DNA of 64,000 nucleotides from Betaproteobacteria bacterium (GTDB lineage: Bacteria > Pseudomonadota > Gammaproteobacteria > Burkholderiales > SG8-39), in the NCBI GenBank assembly GCA_016713125.1, contig JADJPT010000004.1:124001-188000 (forward strand). The letters run 5' to 3'. Shown here one piece after another: positions 1 through 7,698 of this stretch (its first letter is position 1; every line of letters starts with the position of its first letter). A program made the position numbers and the translations under genes. The notes below the pieces were generated by a model. The model searched no databases. It had not been told where the DNA came from and saw only the letters and a list, made by a program, of their open reading frames with translations.

Positions 1-507
1 AAACTCGAGCAGGAAGAAATCGCACGTCTCGGCCGCAAGATCCCCGACTTCGTGCCCGGCGACACCGTGATCGTCAGCGTGAACGTGGTCGAAGGCGAGA
101 GGAAGCGCGTGCAGGCCTTCGAAGGCGTGGTGGTCGGCATCAAGAAGCGCGGCATCAACTCTTCCTTCATCGTGCGCAAGATCTCCTCGGGCGAGGGCGT
201 GGAGCGCACTTTCCAGACCCACTCGCCGCTGATCGCCTCGATCGAGATCAAGCGTCGCGGTGACGTGAGTCGCGCCAAGCTGTACTACCTGCGCCAGCGT
301 TCGGGCAAGTCGGCGCGCATCCGGGGCGCGGGCGGCGGCGGCCGGCCGGGGGGGGGGGCGGGCGAGCCGCGCAGCCGAAGGATCCGGCAACCGGCCGCGC
401 ATGGCGGCCAGCGGGCCGGCGAAGCTGCCGGTGCGCGCAAGGGGCGCGGCGGGCCGGGCGGGGACGGGGCGAACGGGTTCGCCCTTTTTCGTTTATGTGG
501 CCTATAA
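1..507 (+). CDS. rplS: 50S ribosomal protein L19 (5' partial, 3' end corrupted)
   Basis: L19 sits at the 30S-50S interface of the ribosome. The frame is open from base 1, so the start lies upstream of the window; family blocks visible are EQEEIARLG, VVEGERKRVQAFEGVV, SSGEGVERTFQTHSP, IKRRGDVSRAKLYYLR and RSGKSARI, which is almost the whole protein. After SGKSARI (about base 320) similarity stops at a poly-G tract (about 350-358), and the frame then reads straight through the gene's own terminator hairpin to 507. That cannot be real, so an indel in the G tract has probably hidden the true stop. In related genomes rplS ends the rpsP-rimM-trmD-rplS operon. Confidence 0.93.
   Translation, partial: KLEQEEIARLGRKIPDFVPGDTVIVSVNVVEGERKRVQAFEGVVVGIKKRGINSSFIVRKISSGEGVERTFQTHSPLIASIEIKRRGDVSRAKLYYLRQRSGKSARIRGAGGGGRPGGGAGEPRSRRIRQPAAHGGQRAGEAAGARKGRGGPGGDGANGFALFRLCGL
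467..489 (+). terminator. Rho-independent terminator after rplS
   Basis: Perfect 7-bp stem GGGCGAA/TTCGCCC with a CGGG loop, followed immediately by five T. It closes the L19 operon and shows that the L19 frame running to 507 is too long. Confidence 0.85.
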
Positions 508-508
508 T
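503..508 (+). promoter_or_regulatory. Possible -10 box for the riboflavin genes
   Basis: A perfect TATAAT stands 49 bases upstream of the ribB/A start, just beyond the rplS terminator. No convincing -35 box is visible at 16-18 bases spacing. Only about 50 bases separate it from the ATG, too few for an FMN riboswitch, although a GC-rich hairpin occupies about 512-535. Confidence 0.3.
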
Positions 509-556
509 TCGCCCCCCGCGGGCGCGGGGGCGGCCCCCCGGCAGTTAGGCATCGCG

Positions 557-1676
557 ATGCGGCGCGAAACCACCACCATCAGCCCGATCACCGAGATCAT
601 CGCCGAGGTCAAGGCGGGCCGGATCGTCGTGCTCGTCGACGACGAGGACCGCGAGAACGAGGGCGACCTGTTCTTCGCCGCCGAGTTCGTCACCCCCGAG
701 GCAAGATCAATTTCATGGCCAAGCACGCGCGCGGCCTGATCTGCCTGACGCTGACCGAAGGCCATTGCCGACAGATCGACCTGCCGCTGATGGTGCGCGA
801 CAACCGCGCGCGCATGGGCACCAACTTCACGCTGTCGATCGAGGCCGCCGAGGGCGTGACCACCGGGATCTCGGCGCACGACCGCGCGCGCACCGTGCAG
901 GCCGCGGTCGCCCGCGACGCCAGGCCGGCCGACATCGTCCAGCCCGGCCACGTGTTCCCGCTGGTCGCGCAGCCGGGCGGCGTGCTGGTGCGCGCCGGCC
1001 ACACCGAGGCCTGCTGCGACCTGGCGCAGCTCGCGGGGCTCACGCCGGCGGCGGTGATCTGCGAGATCATGAACGACGACGGCAGCATGGCGCGGCTGCC
1101 CGACCTGATCGAATTCGCGGGGCGTCACCGCCTCAAGATCGGCACCATCGCGGACCTGATCCAGTACCGCAGCAGCAACGAGTCTCTGGTGCGGCGCATC
1201 GCGAGCGCGAGATCTCCACCGCGCACGGCGCGTTCCGGCTGTTCGCCTATCGCGACAAGCCCACCGGCGCCAGCCACCTCGCGCTGGTGCGCGGCGAGCT
1301 GCGTCCGGAGCGCGAAGCGCTGGTGCGCGTGCACGAGCCGCTGTCGGTGCTCGACCTGCTCGACACCGGCGCGGGCACGCACTCGTGGGGAATCGGCGAG
1401 GCGCTGTCGACGATCGCGAAGACCGGCACCGGCGTCATCGTGCTGCTGAACTGTTCGCAGTCCGACGAGGCCTTCGAGGCCAGCTTCTCCGCCGAAGGCA
1501 AGGTCGCCCGGCGTTCCGACCGCAGCGCCGACCTGCGCAACTACGGCATCGGTGCGCAGATCCTGCGCGACCTGCAGGTCGGCAAGATGCGTTTGATGGC
1601 CGCGCCGCGCAAGATGCCCAGCATGGCCGGTTTCGGCCTCGAGGTCGCCGGCTATGCCGAGCTGCCGAGGCGCGGC
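557..1676 (+). CDS. ribB: 3,4-dihydroxy-2-butanone-4-phosphate synthase with degenerate GTP cyclohydrolase II domain (frameshifted)
   Basis: RibB makes the four-carbon riboflavin precursor from ribulose 5-phosphate. Start ATG 557; the N-terminal domain shows DDEDRENEGDLFFAAEFVTPE, MVRDNRARMGTNFTLSIEA, GVTTGISAHDRA, QPGHVFPL and GHTEACCDLA. The C-terminal domain (from about 1200) is RibA-like, but the region around 1327-1390 where true RibA has its three zinc cysteines reads VHEPLSVLDLLDTGAG, with no cysteine. It therefore matches the RibBX-type hybrids whose second domain lacks cyclohydrolase activity. Two frame changes, about 702 and about 1203 (GCG-GAG shortened to GCGAG), each fit loss of one base. 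No stop separates it from ribH as written. Broken by probable assembly errors rather than a pseudogene. Confidence 0.85.
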
Positions 1677-2144
1677 ATGGATCCGCCGTCGGAAGCCGCT
1701 GCCGGCGGGGCGGGGGGGCGGGGGGGGGGTCGCCGGGGTAGCCGCTTCAACGAAGGCATCTGCGAGCGGCTGCTGTCGGGCGCACTCGCCGAACTCGCCG
1801 CGCTGGGCGTGCGCGCGACCGACGTGCACACGCTGCGTGTGCCCGGCGCACTGGAAATCCCGCTGACCCTGCAGTGGCTGGCGCAGAGCGGGCGCTTTGA
1901 CGCGCTGGTCGCGATCGGCGCGGTGATCCGCGGCGAAACCTATCACTTCGAGATCGTTTCCAATGAATCCTCGCGCGGCATCAGTGAAGTGCAGCTGGAG
2001 ACCGGCGTGCCGGTAGCCAACGGCATCATCACCACCGAGAACGACGCGCAGGCCGAGGCGCGCATCTCCAAGGGCGCGGAAGCCGCGCGCGTGGCCGTCG
2101 AGATGGCGCAGCTGCGCGCCGCGATCGCGGACGGGGCGCGATGA
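1677..2144 (+). CDS. ribH: 6,7-dimethyl-8-ribityllumazine synthase (N-terminus corrupted by poly-G)
   Basis: Lumazine synthase joins the RibB product to the pyrimidine intermediate, the penultimate riboflavin step. From SRFNEGICERLLSGAL (about 1741) the protein is a normal RibH, with VPGALEIPLTLQWLAQSG, IGAVIRGETYHFEIVSNES and GVPVANGIITTENDAQAEAR. Starting at ATG 1677 gives 155 residues, the usual family length. Residues about 10-20, which should read something like an L-R-I-G-I-V-V strand, are instead glycine/arginine encoded by poly-G runs at 1708-1729, so that stretch is probably base-call artefact. It shares the ribB/A frame with no stop between them, probably another local indel. It overlaps nusB by 4 bases (ATGA). 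Confidence 0.85.
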   Translation: MDPPSEAAAGGAGGRGGGRRGSRFNEGICERLLSGALAELAALGVRATDVHTLRVPGALEIPLTLQWLAQSGRFDALVAIGAVIRGETYHFEIVSNESSRGISEVQLETGVPVANGIITTENDAQAEARISKGAEAARVAVEMAQLRAAIADGAR

Positions 2145-2667
2145 GCGACGCCGCCGGCACCTCGAAGTCACCCCGCCGGCGCGCGCAGGAGCTGCGCGCC
2201 GCGCGCGCGAGATCGCGCTGCAGGCCGTCTACGCCTGGCAGCTGTCGCACGCCAGCCTGACCGACATCCTCGAGCAGGCGCAGACCATGGAAGGCCACGA
2301 GCAGGCCGACGCGGCCCTGGTCGAGACCCTGCTGCGCGGGGTGCTGGTGCGCGCCGAGGAACTCGAGGCGCTGGTCGCACCGCGCCTGGACCGCAAGTTT
2401 TCCGAGCTTTCCCCGGTCGAGCGCGCGATCCTGTATATCGGCGCCTTCGAGCTGCACGCCATGCCCGAGACGCCCTTCAAGGTGATCGTCAACGAGGCGA
2501 TCGAACTGGGCAAGAGCTACGGCGGCACCGACGGCCACAAGTTCGTCAACGGCGTTCTGGAGAAGCTCGCCGCAGAACTGCGCCCCGAGGAAGTCGCCAG
2601 CGCGCGTCCCGCCGCGGCGCGCCGCAGGCCGCGCCCCTGCCCGCCCGCCGGGCGCGTGGCGCACAGC
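2141..2667 (+). CDS. nusB: Transcription antitermination factor NusB (frameshifted)
   Basis: NusB with NusE (S10) forms the boxA-binding antitermination complex for rRNA operons. The start ATG 2141 overlaps the ribH stop and gives MSDAAGTSKSPRRRAQELR; one base is then lost near 2200 and the frame continues as ALQAVYAWQLSH, LDRKFSELSPVERAILYIG, FKVIVNEAIELGKSYGGTD and HKFVNGVLEKLA. The usual riboflavin-nusB linkage is intact. No stop exists in any frame between the end of similarity (about 2595) and the thiL start at 2668, so NusB and ThiL appear fused in frame. A lost stop is more likely than a true fusion. The end given here is the last base before thiL. Confidence 0.85.
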
Positions 2668-3644
2668 GTGCCCTCCGAGTTCGAACTGATCCGCAGGTAC
2701 TTCGAGCGTCCCGCCGCCGGGCCGCGCGCCGGCGTCGCGCTGGGCGTGGGCGACGACTGCGCGCTGCTCAACCTCGAGCCCGGCATGCAGCTCGCCGTCT
2801 CCACCGACATGCTGGTCGAGGGCCGCCACTTCGCCGCCGGCGCCGACGCGCGCCTGCTGGGGCACAAGTCCCTGGCCGTGAATCTCTCCGACCTGGCGGC
2901 GATGGGCGCCACGCCGCGCTGGGCGACGCTGGCGCTCGCGCTGCCGGCCGCCGACGAGGCCTGGCTGGAGGGTTTTTCCGCCGGACTGCATGCGCTCGCC
3001 GAGCGCCACGGCCTGGCCCTGGTCGGCGGCGACACCACGCGCGGGCCGCTGACCATCTCGATCACCATCATGGGCGAGGTGCCCGCCGGCCTCGCGCTGC
3101 GCCGTGACGGCGCGCGACCCGGCGACGACATCTGGGTCTCCGGCGAACTCGGCGGTGCGGCGCTGGGGCTGGCGCTGTGAGAGCCCGGGGCTGAAGGATC
3201 GCGGCCCGCGCCGCCTGCACGCGCCCGAGCCGCGCGTCGCGCTGGGCGAGCGGCTGCGCGCGGCATCGCCACCAGTTCGCGATCGACGTCTCCGACGGCC
3301 TCGCGGCAGGACCTGCAGCACATCCTCGAGCGCTCGTCGGCCGGGGCGCTGGTGCACTACGCGCTGCTGCCGCGCGCGGCGGCGTTCGCGGCTCGAGACG
3401 ATCCTGCGCCTCGTCGCGCGTTGCCTGCTCGCCGGCGGCGACGACTACGAGCTGGCGTTCACGGCGCCGCAGGTCGGCGCGCGGCGAGGTCGAGGCGCTC
3501 GCCGCCGAACTCGGCCTGGCTGACGCGCGTCGGCTAGATCCTCCGCAAGGCAGCGACGCGCAGCTGCACCTGCTGGGCGCGAACGGCACGCCCATGCCGG
3601 CGCCGCGCGGTTACGACCACTTCGGTTACGATCAACCCGCATGA
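2668..3644 (+). CDS. thiL: Thiamine-monophosphate kinase (multiple frameshifts)
   Basis: ThiL phosphorylates thiamine phosphate to thiamine diphosphate. GTG 2668 begins VPSEFELIRRYF; VGDDCALL, VSTDMLVEGRHF, LAVNLSDLAAMGA and VGGDTTRGPLTISI are intact. The frame breaks near 3175 and again near 3265, 3303, 3385, 3475 and 3535, but expected downstream blocks are recoverable piecewise: a DVSDG-type segment near 3290, LLAGGDDYELAFTAP at 3427-3472, and the tail MPAPRGYDHFGYD ending at TGA 3642. At least six indels in 480 bases in a gene needed for thiamine diphosphate point to poor consensus quality. A decayed copy is possible but less likely, since the next gene is intact 13 bases on. Confidence 0.8.
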
Positions 3645-3657
3645 AACGGCACCACCC

Positions 3658-4146
3658 ATGATCCTGCGTCCCACGCTCGCCTTCGCTTTCGCGCATCCGG
3701 CGCATTTCATCGCTCTGGGTTTCGGCGCCGGCCTGGCGCCGTTCGCGCCGGGGACCTTCGGCACGCTGCCCGCGTTTCCCGATCTGGTGGCTGCTGGCCC
3801 CGAAGGCCATTCGCCGGTGCAGATGCTGGCGCTGATCGTGGCTCTCTTCGCCGCCGGCGTGTGGGCCTGCGAGATCACCGGCCGGCACCTCGGCATCGCC
3901 GACCACGGCGCGATGGTGTGGGACGAAGTCGTCGCGTTCCTCCTCGTGCTGGCGCTGCTGCCCGCCGGCACCGGCTGGATGGTGGCGGCGTTCCTGCTGT
4001 TCCGCTTCTTCGATATCGTCAAGCCGCCGCCGATCCGCGATTGCGAGCGTCGCATGAAGGGCGGCTTCGGCGTGATGTTCGACGACATCCTGGCCGCGCT
4101 CTACACCCTGCTGGTGATTGCGCTCGCCAAGCGCTTCCTCGTCTGA
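3658..4146 (+). CDS. pgpA: Phosphatidylglycerophosphatase A
   Basis: Inner-membrane phosphatase that removes the terminal phosphate of phosphatidylglycerol phosphate. Family signatures are present in order: LGFGAGLAPFAPGTFGTLPA, ADHGAMVWDEVV, LFRFFDIVKPPPIR and KGGFGVMFDDILAALYT, with three or four hydrophobic helices in 162 residues. Between 3778 and 3825 the protein reads PDLVAAGPEGHSP where PgpA proteins have a PxWW-type helix; the +1 frame of the same bases gives an IWWLLAP segment, so two compensating indels probably scramble about 12 residues. Follows thiL by 13 bases and is followed by pncC after one base. Confidence 0.92.
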   Translation: MILRPTLAFAFAHPAHFIALGFGAGLAPFAPGTFGTLPAFPDLVAAGPEGHSPVQMLALIVALFAAGVWACEITGRHLGIADHGAMVWDEVVAFLLVLALLPAGTGWMVAAFLLFRFFDIVKPPPIRDCERRMKGGFGVMFDDILAALYTLLVIALAKRFLV

Positions 4147-4147
4147 C

Positions 4148-4660
4148 ATGGAGACCGCCGAGTTCGATGCGCTGGCGGCGGCCGCGGGCGGCCTGCTGAA
4201 AGCCAAGGGCGAGCAGCTGGTGGCGGCCGAATCCTGCACCGGCGGCCTGGTGGCGGGTGCGGTGACCGCGGTGTCGGGCAGTTCGGAGTGGTTCGACCGC
4301 GGCTTCGTCACCTATTCCAACGAGGCCAAGCGCGACATGCTGGGCGTGCCCATGGCGCTGATCGAGGAGCATGGCGCAGTCAGCGAGCCGGTGGCGCGCG
4401 CCATGGCATTGGGTGCCCTGTCGGCCAGCCTGGGGACCTTGTCGGTGGCCATCACCGGCATTGCCGGCCCGGGCGGCGGCTCGCCTAAGAAGCCCGTGGG
4501 TACGGTGTGCTTCGCCTGGGCGCGCAGCGGCGAAGCCATGCCGCGCTCCGAGACGCGGCGCTTTGCCGGCGGACGTGACGAGGTGCGCAGGCAGGCGGTG
4601 CTGCGCGCCCTGCAGGGCGTGGTCGACCTGCTCGACGACGGCGGGGCCGGCCGGGCTTGA
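4148..4660 (+). CDS. pncC: Nicotinamide-nucleotide amidase (CinA C-terminal domain type)
   Basis: PncC deamidates nicotinamide mononucleotide in the pyridine nucleotide salvage cycle. The 170-residue protein is the stand-alone CinA C-terminal domain: AAESCTGGLVAGAVTAVSGS, WFDRGFVTYSNEAK, HGAVSEPVARAMALGA, VAITGIAGPGGGSPKKPVGT. ATG 4148 is chosen because the open frame to its left only extends back into pgpA. It is tightly coupled with pgpA (one-base gap) and overlaps the next gene's TTG start. Confidence 0.93.
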   Translation: METAEFDALAAAAGGLLKAKGEQLVAAESCTGGLVAGAVTAVSGSSEWFDRGFVTYSNEAKRDMLGVPMALIEEHGAVSEPVARAMALGALSASLGTLSVAITGIAGPGGGSPKKPVGTVCFAWARSGEAMPRSETRRFAGGRDEVRRQAVLRALQGVVDLLDDGGAGRA

Positions 4661-5916
4661 GCGTATCGAGCATCTTGCGGCTCTCTCCCGGCTCCACCGG
4701 CTGGCTGGCCGCGGTCTGCGCGGCGCGCGTGCTTTCGGCGAGCTGGTTCGTCGCCTACTCCGCCGTGCTGCCGCTCACGCAGGCGCAGTGGGGCCTGTCC
4801 GGGAAGGAAGCCGGACTGATCCAGTCGTCCTTCCACCTGGGCTACCTGAGTTCGCTGTTCATCGTCGGTTTCCTGGCCGACCACTACGGCGCCAAGCGGG
4901 TGTGGCTGGCGACGGCGATCCCGGGCTGGCTCAGCCCGGTGCTGTTCGTGCTGTTCGCCGACGGCTTCTGGTCGGCCTGGTGGCTGCATGCGCTGACCGG
5001 GTTGTGCCAGGGCGGCAGCTACACGCCGGTGCTGGCGCTGGTCAGCGACAACGTGCCGCGCGAACGGCGCGGCCGCGCCATGGGTCTGATGATCGCGGCC
5101 TCCAGCGCGGGCTATGCGCTGTGCCTTGGACTGGCCGGACTGGCGCTCAAGTTCACCGACTGGCGCGGTGCGCTCGCCGTGGTGTCGATCGCCCCGTTCG
5201 CCTCCTGGCTGCTGGGCATGCTGGCGATGCGCGCCACGCCGAACCGCGTGCATCCGCGCCCGCCGGGCGAGTCGGTATTCGCCGCCCTGCCGGCGTTGTT
5301 GAAGAACCGCAAGGGCATGCTCTCGGTGTGGGGTTACACGGCGCACAACTGGGAACTGCTCGGCATGTGGGCCTGGCTGCCGGCTTTCCTGACGGCGGCG
5401 CTGGCCATGCACGGCTCGCCCCCGGGCGAGGCCGCGGCGGTGGCGATCACGCTCTCGGCCATCACCTACGTGGCCAACATCGCCGGCAGCACGCTGGGCG
5501 GCGTGATGGCCGACCGCTGGGGGCGCACGCGCACCATCCTGCTGTGGAGCGGGCTGAGCGCGACGCTGTCGTTCTCCATCGGCTGGCTGATGGCGCTGCC
5601 GGTGGCGCTGCTGGTGGCCATCGCCTGCCTGTACAACCTGGCGGCCATCGCCGATTCGTCCACGCATTCGACCGTGCTGGCCGAGAGTGTGCCGCCGTAC
5701 CAGGTCGGCGTGGCCTACGCGGTGCGCTCGGTGATCGGTTTCGGCGCCGGCGTGGTCAGCCCGGTGGTGTTCGGCGCGGCGCTGGACATGGCCGGCGGCG
5801 GGCGCGGTCCGGGCGACCCGTTCGCCTGGGGGGTGGCCTGGAGCACGCTGGCACTGGGTGCCGTGCTGGGACCGCTGGCCACCTTGAAGCTGCACCGCCT
5901 GCAGCATAAAAGTTGA
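4657..5916 (+). CDS. MFS transporter
   Basis: A 419-residue major facilitator with about 12 hydrophobic segments and the inter-helix loop motif GFLADHYGAKR after helix 2 and again VMADRWGRTRT in the second half. TTG 4657 overlaps the pncC stop; it is the only start at the natural N-terminus, upstream of helix 1. The ordered helix-2/3 region and QGGSYTPVLAL suggest a nitrate/sugar-phosphate-like or cyanate-like antiporter subgroup, but the substrate cannot be read from sequence. It probably ends the ribB-to-pncC transcription unit, because an intergenic palindromic element follows at once. Confidence 0.85.
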   Translation: MSVSSILRLSPGSTGWLAAVCAARVLSASWFVAYSAVLPLTQAQWGLSGKEAGLIQSSFHLGYLSSLFIVGFLADHYGAKRVWLATAIPGWLSPVLFVLFADGFWSAWWLHALTGLCQGGSYTPVLALVSDNVPRERRGRAMGLMIAASSAGYALCLGLAGLALKFTDWRGALAVVSIAPFASWLLGMLAMRATPNRVHPRPPGESVFAALPALLKNRKGMLSVWGYTAHNWELLGMWAWLPAFLTAALAMHGSPPGEAAAVAITLSAITYVANIAGSTLGGVMADRWGRTRTILLWSGLSATLSFSIGWLMALPVALLVAIACLYNLAAIADSSTHSTVLAESVPPYQVGVAYAVRSVIGFGAGVVSPVVFGAALDMAGGGRGPGDPFAWGVAWSTLALGAVLGPLATLKLHRLQHKS

Positions 5917-5975
5917 ACTTTAATTTAACAAGATCGGCTCCAGGAGCCGATCTCCTGTCAATCGAGTTGTCTGAT
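5909..5975. repeat. Intergenic palindromic element, copy A
   Basis: Perfect inverted repeat AGATCGGCTCC/GGAGCCGATCT (5931-5941 and 5943-5953) with a one-base centre, preceded by AAAGTTgAACTTT (5909-5921), which overlaps the MFS stop codon. The reverse complement of copy B (50255-50318) aligns with it over about 60 bases. Could act as a terminator-like hairpin, but no T run follows. Confidence 0.7.
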
Positions 5976-6010
5976 TTGACGACAACGCCGGGACAATAGC
6001 GGGGCACGGC

Positions 6011-6937
6011 ATGCGCAAGCTCAGGGTCGGCGCGATCTCGCGCAACTACTTCAACCTGCCGCTGTGGATCGCGCTGCAGGAGGGATTCTTCGCCCGCGAG
6101 GGTCTGGCGGTGGAGATCGAACTGCACGAGCCGATCGACGAAGTCACGCGCCGGCTGCACGAGGGACATTTCCAGTTCGCGCTCGAAGTCACCGAAAACG
6201 CGATCCTGAACCGCGAGCGCGGCGGGCGCCTGTGCGTGCTCGGCGGCAACATCAACCGCCTGCCGTTCTCGTTCATGGCGCGGCCGCAGATCCGCGGCTG
6301 GCAGGACATGCGCGGCGCGCGCATCGGCGTGTCGTCGCTGGCCGCCGGCAGCTCCTCGCTGGTCATGAAGCTGATGGAGGCGCATGGCCTGCACCATCCG
6401 CAGGACTACACGCTGCTGCCGGTGGGGCCGATCCTGGCGCGCTGGGAGATGCTGCAGAAGGGCGAGATCGACGCCGGGCTGCAGGGCGCGCCGCTCAACC
6501 ACATCGCGCGCGACCTCGGCTACACGGACCTCGGCGACCCGCGGCAGACGTTCCCGGATTTCCAGTTCACTTCGCTCGATGCCGACTCCGCCTGGGTGCG
6601 CGACAACGAGGCGACGGTGCTCGCCTTCCTGCGCGCCTGGATCGGCGCGCACCGCTGGTTCCACGCCAACCCGGAGGGCTCGGCCGCCATCGCCATGCGC
6701 GAGACCGGCGTGGCGCGGCGCTACGCGGACCTGGCCTGGCAGGAGTTCACGCGCGACGCGATCTTCCCGCGCGACGGACGCGCCAGCCCGGCCGGGGTGC
6801 AGACCCTGATCGAGACCAGCGCGCAGATCCGTGCCCTGGCGCTGCGCTCGAGCGCGCGCGCCTCCGACTACATCGAGCAGCGCCATCTGGACGCCGCCGA
6901 GCGCAGCCTGGGCGCGGCGGGCGACGGCCCCCGGTAG
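6011..6937 (+). CDS. NMT1/THI5-like solute-binding-fold protein
   Basis: A 308-residue protein of the NitT/TauT/THI5-type periplasmic binding fold: an opening strand KLRVGAISRNYFNLPLWIAL, then EGFFAREGLAVEIEL, a GxRIGVSSLAAGSSSL segment, and a GPILARWEMLQKGEIDAGLQ block. There is no signal peptide, so unlike typical ABC receptors it should stay in the cytoplasm, and no ABC permease or ATPase gene is nearby. It could be an enzyme-like THI5 relative or a receptor whose N-terminus is mis-assembled. Substrate unknown. Confidence 0.75.
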   Translation: MRKLRVGAISRNYFNLPLWIALQEGFFAREGLAVEIELHEPIDEVTRRLHEGHFQFALEVTENAILNRERGGRLCVLGGNINRLPFSFMARPQIRGWQDMRGARIGVSSLAAGSSSLVMKLMEAHGLHHPQDYTLLPVGPILARWEMLQKGEIDAGLQGAPLNHIARDLGYTDLGDPRQTFPDFQFTSLDADSAWVRDNEATVLAFLRAWIGAHRWFHANPEGSAAIAMRETGVARRYADLAWQEFTRDAIFPRDGRASPAGVQTLIETSAQIRALALRSSARASDYIEQRHLDAAERSLGAAGDGPR

Positions 6938-6975
6938 AATCCGCGCAGCCCGTTCACCTACCCACGGACGTCCCG

Positions 6976-7632
6976 ATGACCATTTCGCTCTCCGCCGCCG
7001 ATTTCCAGCCCACCGAGATGTATTTCCTGCTGCGCGATTCGGTCGTGCCGCGGCCCATCGCCTGGGTGTCGACGATCTCCGCCGCGGGCGTTTCGAACAT
7101 CGCGCCGTACAGCGTCTTCAACGTGGTCTGCCCGTATCCCGCGATCCTCGGCTTCAGCTGCGGACCGCGCGGCGACAACCACGACAAGGGCGAGTGGATT
7201 CCCAAGGACACCTACGTGAACATCCAGGCCAACGGCGAGTTCGTGGTCAGCATCGTGCCCGAGAAGCTGATGGACGAGATGGTGAAGACCGCCGCCGACC
7301 TCGCGCCCGGCGACAGCGAGTTCCGCTACGCCGACCTGCCCGAGGCGCCCAGCACCACGATCAGGCCGCCGCGCGTGGCCGGCGCGCCGGTCTCCTACGA
7401 GTGCAAGCTGTACGGCATCGTCGACGCCGGCATGAACAAGTGGATCATGGGCAGCGTGCAGCACGTGCACATCGACGAGTCGGTCTACCTGGGTCGCAAG
7501 GGCGAGCAGGACCACCGTGTCGACCTGCTCGACAAGATCGAAACCCGCCCGGTCGGCCGCCTGGGGCGCGCCAACTACGTGCGCCTGCGCGAAATCGAGA
7601 CCCGCCTGCGCCGCGACGGACCCAATCACTGA
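6976..7632 (+). CDS. Flavin reductase-like (DIM6/NTAB family) protein
   Basis: A 218-residue split-barrel flavin-binding protein with the family opening LLRDSVVPRPIAWVSTISA and GVSNIAPYSVFNVVCPYPAI, then NIQANGEFVVSIVPE and a C-terminal GRLGRANYVRLREIET. Members bind FMN and either reduce flavin for partner oxygenases or have unassigned roles. ATG 6976 is preceded by a possible -10 (TAGAAT, 6936-6941). No oxygenase partner lies beside it, so its use is unknown; the solute-binding-like gene upstream is 38 bases away and could be co-transcribed. Confidence 0.85.
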   Translation: MTISLSAADFQPTEMYFLLRDSVVPRPIAWVSTISAAGVSNIAPYSVFNVVCPYPAILGFSCGPRGDNHDKGEWIPKDTYVNIQANGEFVVSIVPEKLMDEMVKTAADLAPGDSEFRYADLPEAPSTTIRPPRVAGAPVSYECKLYGIVDAGMNKWIMGSVQHVHIDESVYLGRKGEQDHRVDLLDKIETRPVGRLGRANYVRLREIETRLRRDGPNH

Positions 7633-7698
7633 GCCGGGCTTGACCGGGGCGGCACCGGAGACTAGAAAACACCTGTCCCCGGCCCCAGATACCGTCCC

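Noticed and set aside
509..556. FMN riboswitch before ribB
   Set aside because: Only about 48 bases separate the -10-like box from the start and the conserved RFN blocks are not there.
2668..3644. thiL as a true pseudogene
   Set aside because: Neighbouring essential genes show the same single-base errors, and all conserved blocks up to the C-terminus are still recoverable.
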